Of a stretch of DNA of 64,000 nucleotides, positions 33,852-44,122 are shown piece by piece; the first letter of the stretch is position 1; every line of letters begins with the position of its first letter. The position numbers were made by a program, and so were the translations under genes. The notes under the pieces are model-generated. The model was given only the letters and a program-made list of their open reading frames with translations. It was not told where the DNA came from and ran no database searches. This DNA comes from LSCE01 sp050485425 (GTDB lineage Bacteria > Pseudomonadota > Gammaproteobacteria > Nitrococcales > Aquisalimonadaceae). Where the stretch lies: contig JBJHBJ010000005.1 of assembly GCA_050485425.1 (NCBI GenBank), positions 1-64,000 of the forward strand, in the 5' to 3' direction.

Positions 33852-35072
33852 ATGATGCCGGACGGGCAACGCCTGCGCCATTTCCTGATGATTCTCTCCG
33901 GGGTGTTCGTCACCCTGGTGGTGATCGTGTTCGCTCGCCTGGCCTACGGGCTACTGCTGCCCCCCATGCGCCTGGACCTGGAACTGAGTTACCAGCAGGC
34001 CGGGCTGCTTGGCACGGTGACTGCCCTGGGGTATCTCTGCTTCGTGCTGCTCGGCGGCATGAGCGCCGCACGCTGGGGTGCGCGGTACACCGTGGTGTTC
34101 GGCCTGGGCATCGTCTCGCTCGGCTTTGCCGGCATGTCCTTGTCCAGCGCCTACCTCCTGCTGATGCTGTTCATGGTTCTGCTGGGCGTGGGCACCGCCT
34201 TCAGTTACGCGCCCATGGTCTCGTTGCTGGCCACCTGGTTCCCGGAACGCCGGGGCACGGTGATCGGCTTCCTGACCAGCGGTGTGGGCCTGGGCATGCT
34301 GACCATCGGCCTGCTCATCCCCTGGCTTGAGCGGCTGTACGGCAATTCCGGCTGGCGCGTCACATGGGGGGTGTTTGCCGTTGCCGGCATCCTGGTTGCG
34401 CTGATGGTCGCAGGCTTCGTGCGCAATCCGCCGGTTCCCGCCCCCCGGAACGGCAAGCCGCCCGTGCCGCCCAGTGACAAGCTGGCCATCTACACCAACC
34501 CCCGGGTCATCACCGTGGGGCTGGTCTACGGCATCGTCGGGCTCACCTACATTGTGCAGACGGTGTTCATGGTCAGCTTCATGACCGAATCCGGGATTCC
34601 GGCCGGGACTGCCGGCGGCCTGGTCGCCATGATGGGCATGCTCTCGCTGGCGGCAGGTCCCACCTGGGGCAGCCTGTCCGACCGCATGGGCCGGGGCAGT
34701 TCACTGATGCTTGCCATGGCGCTGGTGCTCATCGGCATGCTGCTCCCCCTGCTCCACCAGAGTCTGCCGGTCTTCGCGGTGCACTATGCCGTGATGGGCT
34801 GTACGGTCAGCGGCCTGTTCACGCTGGTCCAGGCCGCAGGCACCGAGCAGGTCCCTCCCCGTGATGTGCCCATCGCCTTCAGTTTCGTTACCCTGTTCTT
34901 CGCTGGTGGCCAGTTCATCGGTCCGGCCTTCGCGGGCGTCCTGATCGAGTGGACGGGTGGCTTCCACGCCGCCTACGGTTTCACGTGCATCATGCTGGCG
35001 TTCGGCGTTTATCTGGCATCCCGGGTACGGCGCCTGCCGGCACTCACCGAGCAGACCGAGCCGGCGCGCTGA
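33852..35072 (+). CDS. Major facilitator superfamily transporter
   Basis: A 406-residue inner-membrane protein with about twelve membrane segments. MFS landmarks: the loop after segment 2 (GGMSAARWGARYTV), LGVGTAFSYAPMVSLLATWF and RRGTVIGFLTSGVGLGM, resembling the YbfB/YjiJ type and other gated uptake carriers. A second start ATG (33855) is adjacent. Substrate cannot be named from sequence; the SDR next to it might act on the transported compound. Confidence 0.88.
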   Translation: MMPDGQRLRHFLMILSGVFVTLVVIVFARLAYGLLLPPMRLDLELSYQQAGLLGTVTALGYLCFVLLGGMSAARWGARYTVVFGLGIVSLGFAGMSLSSAYLLLMLFMVLLGVGTAFSYAPMVSLLATWFPERRGTVIGFLTSGVGLGMLTIGLLIPWLERLYGNSGWRVTWGVFAVAGILVALMVAGFVRNPPVPAPRNGKPPVPPSDKLAIYTNPRVITVGLVYGIVGLTYIVQTVFMVSFMTESGIPAGTAGGLVAMMGMLSLAAGPTWGSLSDRMGRGSSLMLAMALVLIGMLLPLLHQSLPVFAVHYAVMGCTVSGLFTLVQAAGTEQVPPRDVPIAFSFVTLFFAGGQFIGPAFAGVLIEWTGGFHAAYGFTCIMLAFGVYLASRVRRLPALTEQTEPAR

Positions 35073-35291
35073 CAACGGCGCCGTCCAGACAGCCCGCATG
35101 CACCGAATCGGTGCACCCCGCACCATTGGCAACCTTGCTGCAGGTGCGGTCCATCGGGCTGCTGGTTTTGCCAACCTTATTCAGCATACTGTCAGATCCC
35201 GGTGGCAACCGGCGGTGTCGTGGACTAAAGGATTACTGGAGCCGATGGCATGGATTTCGCTCTGAACAGGTAAACCGGAAAAAGGGGCGGC
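35073..35291. promoter_or_regulatory. Upstream region of the ATP-grasp/alpha-E operon
   Basis: About 220 bases, noticeably lower in G+C near 35160-35200 than the flanks, expected to hold the operon promoter. I could not fix a -35/-10 pair with normal spacing. GGGGCGG ends five bases before ATG 35292. Confidence 0.4.
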
Positions 35292-36737
35292 ATGACGATC
35301 AACTGGTCAGCGTATGGCAGTAAGGAATTCTTCGATGAACTGGTGGACGGACGCCACCGGCCCAGGCCTCCGGCTCGCGATCTGTTGCGTTACCTGGAGT
35401 CCCTGAGCAGCGAGGAAATCCGGGAGCGTCAGCATGCCGCCGAAATCTCCATCGTGGAGATGGGTATTACCTTCACCGTTTACTCCGAAGGCGAGAACAT
35501 CGACCGCGCCTGGCCCTTCGACATCATTCCCCGCATCATTGCCGCCGACACCTGGGACCGCGTGGACGCGGGGCTGCGGCAGCGCATGCAGGCCCTGAAT
35601 CTGTTTATCGCCGACATCTACAGCAAGCAGCAGGTCATCAAGGACAAGGTCTTTCCCGCCGAACTGCTGGCCAATTCCGCCAACTTCCGCAAGGAATGCG
35701 TGGGCATCGTCCCGCCGCTGGGGGTCTGGGCCCATGTCTGCGGTTCGGACCTGATCCGTGATCACAAGGGCAACTTCCTGGTGCTGGAGGACAATCTGCG
35801 GGTGCCTTCCGGCGTTTCCTACATGATGGAAAACCGTGTATTGACCAAACGCGTGTTCGGCGAACTGTTCGAGGACACCAGTATTCGCCCGGTGGGCGAC
35901 TACCCCACCAAGCTGTTCGACACGCTGGCCGCCATCTCCCCCCGGCCCATGGACTATCCCGAGGTCGTGGTGCTGACGCCGGGCATCTTCAACTCCGCAT
36001 ATTTCGAGCACTCATTCCTGGCCCAGCACATGGGTGCCGAACTGGTGGAAGGCCAGGACCTGATGGTCGGTGACGACGACTGCGTCTACATGCGGACCAT
36101 CAACGGTCCGCAACGCGTGGATGTGATCTACCGCCGCATCGACGACCTGTTCCTGGACCCCGAGGTATTCCGCAAGGACTCGGCACTGGGCGTGCCCGGC
36201 CTGATGCGCGCCTGGCGGGCGGGCAATGTCGCACTGGCCAACGCACCCGGCGCCGGCGTCGCCGACGACAAGGTGGTATACGCCTTCGTACCGGATTTCA
36301 TCCGCTACTATCTGGACGAGGAACCGATCCTGCCCAACGTGCCCACCTATCTGTGCTACCGGGAAAAGGACATGGCCTACGTGCTGGACAACCTGGACAC
36401 GCTCGTGGTCAAGCCGGCCAACGAATCCGGCGGCTACGGCATGCTGATCGGTCCGGCCGCCAGCAAGAAGGAACGCGCCGAATTCGCACGGCGCATCAAG
36501 CACGAGCCCCGCAACTACATCGGCCAGCCGCTGGTCAGGCTGTCCACCGTGCCCACCATCATCGGCGACGCGGTGGAACCCCGGCATGTGGACCTCAGGC
36601 CGTTCATCCTGCAAGGTGATGAAATGTACGTGACCCCCGGCGGCCTGACCCGCGTGGCCCTGCGCAAGGGCTCGACGGTGGTGAACTCGTCCCAGGGCGG
36701 CGGCAGCAAGGACACCTGGATCGTGGAGGCGGACTGA
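35292..36737 (+). CDS. Circularly permuted type 2 ATP-grasp protein
   Basis: A 481-residue protein (COG2308-type). ATP-grasp enzymes join a carboxylate to an amine or thiol via acyl phosphate. Candidate ATP and metal residues are intact: LEDNLRVPSG (165-174), Lys374 in LVVKPANESGGYGM, DLRPF (434-438), and NSSQGGGSKDTW near the end. Published genome analyses of amidoligases group this family with alpha-E and transglutaminase-like proteins and predict synthesis of peptide-like compounds or tags; no substrate is proven to my knowledge. Its stop codon touches the ATG of the alpha-E gene, so the two are coupled. First gene of the six-gene locus. Confidence 0.92.
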   Translation: MTINWSAYGSKEFFDELVDGRHRPRPPARDLLRYLESLSSEEIRERQHAAEISIVEMGITFTVYSEGENIDRAWPFDIIPRIIAADTWDRVDAGLRQRMQALNLFIADIYSKQQVIKDKVFPAELLANSANFRKECVGIVPPLGVWAHVCGSDLIRDHKGNFLVLEDNLRVPSGVSYMMENRVLTKRVFGELFEDTSIRPVGDYPTKLFDTLAAISPRPMDYPEVVVLTPGIFNSAYFEHSFLAQHMGAELVEGQDLMVGDDDCVYMRTINGPQRVDVIYRRIDDLFLDPEVFRKDSALGVPGLMRAWRAGNVALANAPGAGVADDKVVYAFVPDFIRYYLDEEPILPNVPTYLCYREKDMAYVLDNLDTLVVKPANESGGYGMLIGPAASKKERAEFARRIKHEPRNYIGQPLVRLSTVPTIIGDAVEPRHVDLRPFILQGDEMYVTPGGLTRVALRKGSTVVNSSQGGGSKDTWIVEAD

Positions 36738-37691
36738 ATGCTCTCGCGCGTGGCTGAACGAGTGTACTGGATGGGGCGCTACCTCGAGCGCGCCGAGAAC
36801 GCCGCCCGGCTGGTCAATACCTACGCCACCGACGTCATGGATCTGCCCCGCAGCCTGGGCACCGGCTGGCATTCCCTGGCCGATATCACCGGCGCCAGCG
36901 GACTGTTCACCGGCCACTACCAGAACTACGACGAGCGCAACGTGGTCAAGTTCCTGCTAGCCGACACATTCAATCCGGGCTCGGTACTGGCCTCGCTGAA
37001 GATGGCTCGGGAGAACGTACGAACCACCCGGGAGCTGCTGCCCACCGAGACCTGGGAACACACGAACCGGCTGTACCTGTACGTGAAGGACAACGTACAC
37101 AGCTCGCTCAGCCGCAAGCACCGTTTTGCCTTCCTCAACAACGTCATTTTCCGCTGCCAGCAGATTTCCGGCCTGCTCGCCGGCACCATGAGTTACGACG
37201 CCGCATACGAGTTCGTGCGGCTGGGCGTCAACCTGGAACGCACCGACATGACCACGCGCATCGTGGACAGCGCGGTCACACTGCTGATGCCACGCAAGAA
37301 CGAACCCTCGGACTACGACAATCTGCTGTGGGTCAACGTGCTGAAATCCCTGTCGGCCTACCAGATGTACCGCCAGCACGTCTACACGCGCGTCACCGGC
37401 GACGAGGTCGTGCGCTTCCTGCTGCAGGACGGACGGTTCCCCCGTTCGGCCGCCCATGCGGTCAGCGAGGCCGCCAGTTGCCTGAATTCCCTGCCCCGCG
37501 GCGAGACACCACTACTGCGCATCTCGCGGCTGCAGCGGCGTGTCAAGGAAGCCGACCCCATGGCAATGAGCCTGGAGGAACTGCACGACTTCATCGACAA
37601 CCTGCAGACCGGGGTCAACGAAGTACACGCGCAGATTGCGGCCACCTGGTTTCTGGTGGACCCGGAAACCGCGGAGCAGCAGTCCGCATAA
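36738..37691 (+). CDS. Alpha-E domain protein
   Basis: A 317-residue, mostly helical protein of the alpha-E family (DUF403/COG2307). The start MLSRVAERVYWMGRYLERAE contains the conserved RxYWMxRYxERAE core, and TRELLPTETWEHTNRLYLYV and GVNLERTDMTTRIVD follow. Alpha-E proteins always travel with circularly permuted ATP-grasp proteins, often as fusions, and are thought to form a complex with them; their chemistry is unknown. ATG 36738 directly follows the upstream stop. The alpha-E part of the fusion at 44260-46827 is its paralog. Confidence 0.92.
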   Translation: MLSRVAERVYWMGRYLERAENAARLVNTYATDVMDLPRSLGTGWHSLADITGASGLFTGHYQNYDERNVVKFLLADTFNPGSVLASLKMARENVRTTRELLPTETWEHTNRLYLYVKDNVHSSLSRKHRFAFLNNVIFRCQQISGLLAGTMSYDAAYEFVRLGVNLERTDMTTRIVDSAVTLLMPRKNEPSDYDNLLWVNVLKSLSAYQMYRQHVYTRVTGDEVVRFLLQDGRFPRSAAHAVSEAASCLNSLPRGETPLLRISRLQRRVKEADPMAMSLEELHDFIDNLQTGVNEVHAQIAATWFLVDPETAEQQSA

Positions 37692-37715
37692 CCGGACAGG
37701 GGGCAAGGCATCGCC

Positions 37716-40700
37716 ATGGCCATCACGGTGGGCATCCGGCATCATACCCGCTACCGGTTCGACCGACCGGTGCGCCTGTCCCCCCACGACATCCGGTTGC
37801 GACCGGCCCCCCATACGCGTACCCCGATCAGCCATTACCATCTGGGCATCGAACCCGCCGGCCACCGGGTGCACTGGCAGCAGGATCCGTTCGGCAACGT
37901 GCTGGCGCGGGTCTATTTCCCGGAACCGGTGGAAGAACTGGTGGTCGACGTGCAGCTGCACGCGGACCTGACCGTCATCAATCCCTTCGACTTCTTCGTC
38001 GAGAAGTACGCCGAACATTTTCCATTCCGCTACGACGCGCGGCTGGCCCACGATCTGGAGCCCTACCTGGAAGTTCGGGAGAACGGACCGCTGCTGGACC
38101 GCTGGCTCCGGGGGGTGGACCGCCGCAGCCGGCATATCGTGGACTTCCTGGTGCTGGTCAACCAGCGCCTGCAACAGGACATCGGCTACACCGTTCGCAT
38201 GGAACCCGGCATCCAGAGTTGCGAAACGACGCTGGAAAAGGCCATTGGCTCCTGCCGCGACACCGGCTGGCTGCTGGTACAGATTCTCCGCCGCCTGGGG
38301 CTGGCCGCCCGCTTCGTCTCCGGCTATCTGGTGCAGTTGCGACCGGACCAGGAATCCCTGGACGGCCCCTCCGGCCCGAGGGAGGACTTTACCGACCTGC
38401 ATGCCTGGACCGAGGTCTATGTACCGGGGGCGGGCTGGATCGGCCTCGACCCCACGTCCGGCCTGTTCGCGGGCGAGGGGCACATTCCGCTCGCCTGCAC
38501 GCCGGACCCGGTCAGCGCGGCTCCGGTGACCGGTTTTACCGACCCCTGCGAAGTCAGCTTCGAGTTTTCCAATTCCGTCACCCGACACCACGAGGATCCG
38601 CGCGTCACCTACCCCTACGATGACGCGCAGTGGGACGCCGTCCGGCGCCTTGGCCGACAGATCGACCGCGAACTGGAGGAGATGGACGTCCGCCTGACCA
38701 TGGGCGGCGAACCGACCTTCATCTCCATCGACGACATGGAAGGCGCGGAATGGAACACCGAAGCGCTGGGCGTGGAAAAGCGCATCCGCGCCGGGGCACT
38801 GCTACGACGTCTGCGGGACGCATTCGCCCCGGGCGGCCTACTGCTCTATGGCCAGGGCAAGTGGTACCCCGGAGAGCCGCTGCCGCGCTGGGCCCTGGGA
38901 TGCTTCTGGCGCCAGGACGGACAAGCACTCTGGCGCCGGACGGAGCTGCAGGCCGACGAACGCCGCGACTACGGCTTCGGGACCGAGCACGCCCGGCGCT
39001 TCATCACTGCCCTGGCCCGGCGTCTGGGTGCCAGCACCGGGCATATCACGCCCGGCTACGAGGACTGGCTGTATTACCTGTGGCGCGACGCCAACACTCC
39101 CCGAGACCTGAGTCCGGTGGCGCTGGATTGGGCGCCGCAATTCCGGGATGACCTCAGCCTGGCCATGAACCGCGGCCTGGGCACGGTGACCGGTTTCGCG
39201 CTGCCGCTGGAACATGACGGCAGCACCTGGGCCAGCGGCCGCTGGCGCTTCCCGCGCGGTCAGCTTTACCTCATCCCCGGCGCCTCACCCATGGGCCTGC
39301 GGCTACCGGTGGCGAACCTGCCACCCGGGCCGCCCCGCACGGCGCTTTGCGTCGAACCACGCCGCGGCCGGCTGTACGTGTTCCTGCCGCCGATGGACGG
39401 GCTTCCCGCGTATCAGACGCTGGTCACCGCTATCGAGGAAACCGCCGCCGAACTGGACATGCCCGTGCTGCTGGAGGGGTTCGACCCGCCCGGCGGTGCG
39501 CTGAACAGTTTCAAGGTGACGCCGGACCCCGGCGTGATCGAGGTGAACATTCATCCGTCCACCAGTTGGGATGCGCTGGAGCACACCGTGGTCACCCTCT
39601 ACGAGGAAGCCCGGCAAAGCCGCCTGGGGACGGAGAAATTCATGGTGGACGGCCGCCACACCGGCACCGGCGGGGGCAATCACGTCACGCTGGGAGGCAA
39701 CAGCACAGCGGACAGCCCCTTCCTGCGCCGCCCGGATCTGCTGCGCTCGTTCCTCACCTACTGGCAGCATCATCCGTCCCTGTCCTATCTGTTCTCGGGC
39801 CTGTTCATCGGCGCGACCTCGCAGGCCCCTCGCGTCGACGAACGCGGCACGCGTTTCGTCCGGCTGCTGGACCAAGCACTGCGACTGATATCGCCTGAAA
39901 CAACACCCTGGGAACTGGACCGGACGCTACGCTCCTGCCTGACTGATATCACCGGCAACACCCACCGGGCGGAATTCAGCATCGACAAGCTGTACTCCGC
40001 CGACAGCCCCACCGGACGGCTGGGGCTGCTGGAATTCCGGGCCTTCGAGATGCCTCCGCACGCCAGGATGAGCCTCGCGCAGATGCTGCTCCTGCGGGCC
40101 ATGGTGGCACGCTTCTGGCGGGAACCCTACCAGGGCGACCTGGTCCTCTGGGGCAGCGATCTCCACGATCGTTTCCTGCTTCCCCACTTCGTCTGGCAGG
40201 ACTTCGCCGAAGTCATTGCCGACCTGAACCGGGCAGGCTACCCGATGCAACTCGGCTGGTTCGATGCCTTCCGGGAATTCCGTTTCCCCGTCTGCGGCCG
40301 GGCCAGCTACGAGGGCGTGGACCTGGAACTCCGCCAGGCTCTGGAACCGTGGCCGGTCGTGGAATCACGCAACGCCCGTCAACGGACCTCCCGGGCCGTG
40401 GATTCCTCGGTGGAACGCCTGCAGCTCCACTGCACCGGGCTGGACCCGGATCGCTACCGGGTCACCTGCAACGGCCGACTGATCCCGCTACAGCCGACCG
40501 GCGACGACGGAGGCCACGTCGCCGGCATCCGTTTCAAGGCCTGGGCCGCCCCCATGGGGCTGCACCCGACGCTGGCATCCCACGCGCCGCTGGTGTTCGA
40601 CCTGGTGGACAAGCGCCTGGAACGCAGCGTGGGCGGGTTCGTCTACCATGTCTCCCACCCCGGAGGGCGCTCCTACGGGACCTTTCCCGTCAACGCCTAC

Positions 40701-40865
40701 GAGGCAGAAGCCCGCCGCATCACCCGATTCTGGAGCTGGGGGCACAGTGCGGGCGAACCGCCGGCGCGGCACCGCCCTGCCACCGCGAGCCACTGGCCTC
40801 CGCCGGACGAACAGCCGGACGGCCCCCGGCTCTATACCCTCGACCTTCGCAGGGTGACCACATGA
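37716..40865 (+). CDS. Transglutaminase-like and DUF2126 protein, catalytic residues intact
   Basis: A 1049-residue protein. Residues 1-250 are a transglutaminase-like cysteine hydrolase with its own N-terminal domain; the triad is Cys180 (GSCRDTGWLLVQ), His229 (DLHAWTEVY) and Asp245 (GLDPTSG). Residues about 300-1030 are DUF2126, described as a putative amidoligase, with LTMGGEPTFISIDD (GGEPT at 330-334) and GTGGGNHVTLGG. Together these suggest cutting or transferring peptide bonds plus forming them. GGGGCAAGG precedes ATG 37716. Its TGA overlaps the next gene's ATG (ATGA), and that gene is a degenerate paralog. Confidence 0.9.
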   Translation: MAITVGIRHHTRYRFDRPVRLSPHDIRLRPAPHTRTPISHYHLGIEPAGHRVHWQQDPFGNVLARVYFPEPVEELVVDVQLHADLTVINPFDFFVEKYAEHFPFRYDARLAHDLEPYLEVRENGPLLDRWLRGVDRRSRHIVDFLVLVNQRLQQDIGYTVRMEPGIQSCETTLEKAIGSCRDTGWLLVQILRRLGLAARFVSGYLVQLRPDQESLDGPSGPREDFTDLHAWTEVYVPGAGWIGLDPTSGLFAGEGHIPLACTPDPVSAAPVTGFTDPCEVSFEFSNSVTRHHEDPRVTYPYDDAQWDAVRRLGRQIDRELEEMDVRLTMGGEPTFISIDDMEGAEWNTEALGVEKRIRAGALLRRLRDAFAPGGLLLYGQGKWYPGEPLPRWALGCFWRQDGQALWRRTELQADERRDYGFGTEHARRFITALARRLGASTGHITPGYEDWLYYLWRDANTPRDLSPVALDWAPQFRDDLSLAMNRGLGTVTGFALPLEHDGSTWASGRWRFPRGQLYLIPGASPMGLRLPVANLPPGPPRTALCVEPRRGRLYVFLPPMDGLPAYQTLVTAIEETAAELDMPVLLEGFDPPGGALNSFKVTPDPGVIEVNIHPSTSWDALEHTVVTLYEEARQSRLGTEKFMVDGRHTGTGGGNHVTLGGNSTADSPFLRRPDLLRSFLTYWQHHPSLSYLFSGLFIGATSQAPRVDERGTRFVRLLDQALRLISPETTPWELDRTLRSCLTDITGNTHRAEFSIDKLYSADSPTGRLGLLEFRAFEMPPHARMSLAQMLLLRAMVARFWREPYQGDLVLWGSDLHDRFLLPHFVWQDFAEVIADLNRAGYPMQLGWFDAFREFRFPVCGRASYEGVDLELRQALEPWPVVESRNARQRTSRAVDSSVERLQLHCTGLDPDRYRVTCNGRLIPLQPTGDDGGHVAGIRFKAWAAPMGLHPTLASHAPLVFDLVDKRLERSVGGFVYHVSHPGGRSYGTFPVNAYEAEARRITRFWSWGHSAGEPPARHRPATASHWPPPDEQPDGPRLYTLDLRRVTT

Positions 40866-43800
40866 CCTCGGCGATCCGCCATCCACGTGTCGCACTGCGC
40901 CACCGGCTGGACTACCGCTTCGACCGGCCTGTCCGGCTGTCCACGCACTGGCTGCGTCTACGACCCGCGCCGCAGGCGGTGGCATGCATCCAGGCCTACA
41001 GCCTGACCGTCAGACCCGCCTCCCATTTCGTCAACTGGGTCCGCGACCCGTTCGAGAACCACCTGGCCCGGCTGGACTTCCCCGAAGCGGTCAGCCGCTG
41101 CAGCATCGACATGGAACTGCTGGCCGAGCTGCCTCCCACCAACCCCTTCGACTTCCTGCTCGCCGCCGACGCCGCGGAACATCCGTTCCGGTATCCCGAC
41201 CAGCTTGCCGGCGAACTGGCGCCGTACCTGTGGTCGGGCGAGAGCGGAGAGGAGCTCCGGCGCTGGCTGGACACGCTGGACCGGACTCCGGCGCCCACGG
41301 TGGAACGGATACAGCAGATCGCCACCCGGACCGCCGAAGACTTCCGGCTGGAAGACCACCGGCGCCAGCCCGATCTGTCACGGCTGTTGCGGGACGGCAG
41401 CGGCAGCCATCGCGAGCTGGCCTGGCTGCTGACACTGAGCCTGCGGGCGCTGGGCATTGCCACCCGGCTGGTCTCCGGCTACCGCCTGATGATCACCGCC
41501 GACGCCCACGCCCACCTGCACAGCTGGTGCGACGCCTATCTGCCGGGCGCCGGCTGGATCGGCCTGGATCCGGCCAGCGGCCTGCTGACGGCGGAACACC
41601 ATATTCCCCTCTGCACCGCCTCCGATCCCACCCGTGTCCTGCCGGTACTGGGCTACAGGGAGAGCTGCGAGGAGGAATTGCAGGAGCGTATCTCGCTGCG
41701 GCTGCTTGAGAGCCACGCCGCCGACTGGCCCTACAGCGCCGCCCAGTGGACCCGGCTGGAATCCGCCGCCGCATCGGTGGATGCAGCGCTGCGGGGAACC
41801 GGTATCCGCCTCGGCCAGAGCACCAGCCTGGAATTCGGCAAGCCGGACCAGCCGGACGCCCCCGAGTGGCGGACCACAGGGCAGGGACCGGACAAATGGC
41901 GGACTGCGACCAGACTGATGGAGCGGCTGCGGGAGAAACGCATGCCCGGAAGCATCATCCTGCTGGGCCAGGGCGAGTGGTACGCCGGCGAACCTGCCCC
42001 ACGCTGGGCCCTGCATTGCATCGGTCGCCGTGACGGGCAACCGCTGTGGTCGGCAGCCTCCTTCAGTGCGGATCGCGCCGGCGACGAGAAAACCGAAGCC
42101 GCCGACGCCGCCCGGTTCGCAAAGGCGCTGGCCGGTGCCCTGGGCCTGCCGGCGGGCAGCGCCGTTCCAGCATTCGAGGATCAGCTCTACCAGCTCTGGT
42201 CGGAAAACGCGCAGGTGGACTACGCGCCGGATACCCGTCAGTTCGAAGACCCCGTCCAGCGGTCGCAACTGGCCGAGCAACTGAGCAAGACCCACGCGGA
42301 GCCAACCGGCCACGTGATTCCTCTGGCCTGGGATTACCACGCCGCCACCTGGCGCAGCCGGCCCTGGCAGACACGCCGGCAACAGCTGTACCTCACGCCG
42401 GGCCCGTTCCCCATGGGCTATCGCCTGCCCCTGAACACCCTGCCGGCAGGCGACGCTTCCCGCGCGGAACAGCCGCCCGAATACAGTCCCTGGGACGCCG
42501 TCCCCACCGACGATACGGCCAGAAGAATCGACCAGCAGCCGGACGACAGCCCCGCACCGCCCACGGCCATCTGCGTGGAATACCGTGAAGACAGGCTGTG
42601 CGTCTTTCTGCCGCCGCTGCCCGACCTCGGGCAGTTCCAGCGGTTGCTCAAGGCCGTGGATCAGACCGCGAGCGAACTGGGCCTGCCGGTTCTGCTGGAG
42701 GGCTACGGACCGCCGCCCTCGCCCGCGCTGGAGCTGCTGACGGCAGAACCGGAAACCGGTACGCTACGACTCCGCCTGCCGCTGACCACCAGTTGGCAGC
42801 AGGAACTGGACTGGCTGGAGGACGCCTACAGACTGGCGGGCCGGCTCGGGCTGGCAACCCAGCAGCGCTACGAGGACGGCCGCCGCGAACCGCTTGGGCA
42901 ACGCTCGACCCGCACACTCGGCGGGCCGGAGCCGGCGTCCAGCCCATTCCTGTTCAAGCCGGCGCTGCTGCGTTCGCTGATCCTGTTCTGGCAGCATCAT
43001 CCCAGCCTGTCGTACCTGTTCGCCGGCCCCCGCGTTGGTCCCGATGGCTGGGCGCCACGGGTGGACGAAGGCAGTGAAGACGCCGTGCAGGAACTGACCG
43101 TGGCGCTGGAGCGCTTTCCCGCCGGCGATGTGGAAACGCCATGGGTCGCCGACCGGCTGCTCTCGCACGTGCTCTCGGATCCCGGCGGTGATCCCCACGG
43201 CGGGGAATGGCGGCTGCACGCGTTGTATCCGCCGGACAGCGGCAGCCGGCGCCTGGGCCAGGTGGAACTGCAGGCTTTCGCCATGGCGCCACATCCGCAT
43301 CTCGCGGCCGCCCAGAGCCTGCTGGTTCGCGCCGTGACCGCCTATCTGGCCAGGCACCCGCTGACCGCACCACCGGCACGGTGGGGCGAACACCTGCATC
43401 ACCGCTTCATGCTGCCGGCGGTGCTCTGGCAGGATTTCTGCCAGGTTCTGCGACTGCTGGCCGACAACGGGCTCGGCCTGGCGCCGGACCTCTATTCCCC
43501 CTGGCTGGAACACCACTTTCCGGTGCTGGGCACCGTGCGTCGCGGCACGCTGCAGTTGCGTCTGCGCCCCGCCCTGGAACCCTGGCCGGTCATGGCCGAG
43601 GAAGCGGCCGGCAGCGGTGTCGCGCGTTTCGTCGACCCGGCCACGCTGCGGGTACAAGTGGAAGCCGCCGGCCTCACTGCCGGCCGCCATCTGCTCACCT
43701 GCAACGGGCAGGAAGTTCCTCTGGAGCGGCTCGCCGACCAGAATTGCTGGGTGGGCGGCGTACGCTGCAAGGTATGGAATCCGCCCTCCACCCTGTTTCC

Positions 43801-44122
43801 CACGATACCGCCGGTGGAGCGGCTGCAGTTCAGCCTGCTGGACCGCTGGAGCAAACGGAGGCTGTGTGGCTTCACCTACTTCCCGCCCATCCCCGGCGAC
43901 CCCAGCGGCAGCATGCAGATCGAAGCCCATGCCGGCCCCCTGCCTCCCGGTGCAGCGGCTGTTCAGGAACGCCCCACGCCGACGCCGCACCTGCCGCTGG
44001 CACCCCCAATACGCGGAGGCCGCTTCATACCCGAGCCCGGGGAAACACCGGCGGAGCAGCTTCCTCCCGCCCGTCCGGGGGAACCGCCATTGCTGCTGGA
44101 CCTCAGTACGCCGCAGCCCTGA
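40862..44122 (+). CDS. Degenerate paralog of the transglutaminase/DUF2126 protein
   Basis: A 1086-residue protein that aligns along its length with the preceding gene product, but key residues differ. The transglutaminase nucleophile is His183 (GSHRELAWLL) instead of Cys, while His220 (HLHSWCDAY) and Asp236 (GLDPASG) remain. DUF2126 GGEPT is replaced by GQSTS (318-322) and GTGGGNH by PLGQRST, whereas structural segments such as FWQHHPSLSYLFAG are kept. A proline-rich tail (residues about 1030-1086) is added. The reading frame is long and intact, so it is not a simple pseudogene; a structural or regulatory subunit is plausible. ATG 40862 overlaps the upstream stop. Confidence 0.88.
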   Translation: MTSAIRHPRVALRHRLDYRFDRPVRLSTHWLRLRPAPQAVACIQAYSLTVRPASHFVNWVRDPFENHLARLDFPEAVSRCSIDMELLAELPPTNPFDFLLAADAAEHPFRYPDQLAGELAPYLWSGESGEELRRWLDTLDRTPAPTVERIQQIATRTAEDFRLEDHRRQPDLSRLLRDGSGSHRELAWLLTLSLRALGIATRLVSGYRLMITADAHAHLHSWCDAYLPGAGWIGLDPASGLLTAEHHIPLCTASDPTRVLPVLGYRESCEEELQERISLRLLESHAADWPYSAAQWTRLESAAASVDAALRGTGIRLGQSTSLEFGKPDQPDAPEWRTTGQGPDKWRTATRLMERLREKRMPGSIILLGQGEWYAGEPAPRWALHCIGRRDGQPLWSAASFSADRAGDEKTEAADAARFAKALAGALGLPAGSAVPAFEDQLYQLWSENAQVDYAPDTRQFEDPVQRSQLAEQLSKTHAEPTGHVIPLAWDYHAATWRSRPWQTRRQQLYLTPGPFPMGYRLPLNTLPAGDASRAEQPPEYSPWDAVPTDDTARRIDQQPDDSPAPPTAICVEYREDRLCVFLPPLPDLGQFQRLLKAVDQTASELGLPVLLEGYGPPPSPALELLTAEPETGTLRLRLPLTTSWQQELDWLEDAYRLAGRLGLATQQRYEDGRREPLGQRSTRTLGGPEPASSPFLFKPALLRSLILFWQHHPSLSYLFAGPRVGPDGWAPRVDEGSEDAVQELTVALERFPAGDVETPWVADRLLSHVLSDPGGDPHGGEWRLHALYPPDSGSRRLGQVELQAFAMAPHPHLAAAQSLLVRAVTAYLARHPLTAPPARWGEHLHHRFMLPAVLWQDFCQVLRLLADNGLGLAPDLYSPWLEHHFPVLGTVRRGTLQLRLRPALEPWPVMAEEAAGSGVARFVDPATLRVQVEAAGLTAGRHLLTCNGQEVPLERLADQNCWVGGVRCKVWNPPSTLFPTIPPVERLQFSLLDRWSKRRLCGFTYFPPIPGDPSGSMQIEAHAGPLPPGAAAVQERPTPTPHLPLAPPIRGGRFIPEPGETPAEQLPPARPGEPPLLLDLSTPQP

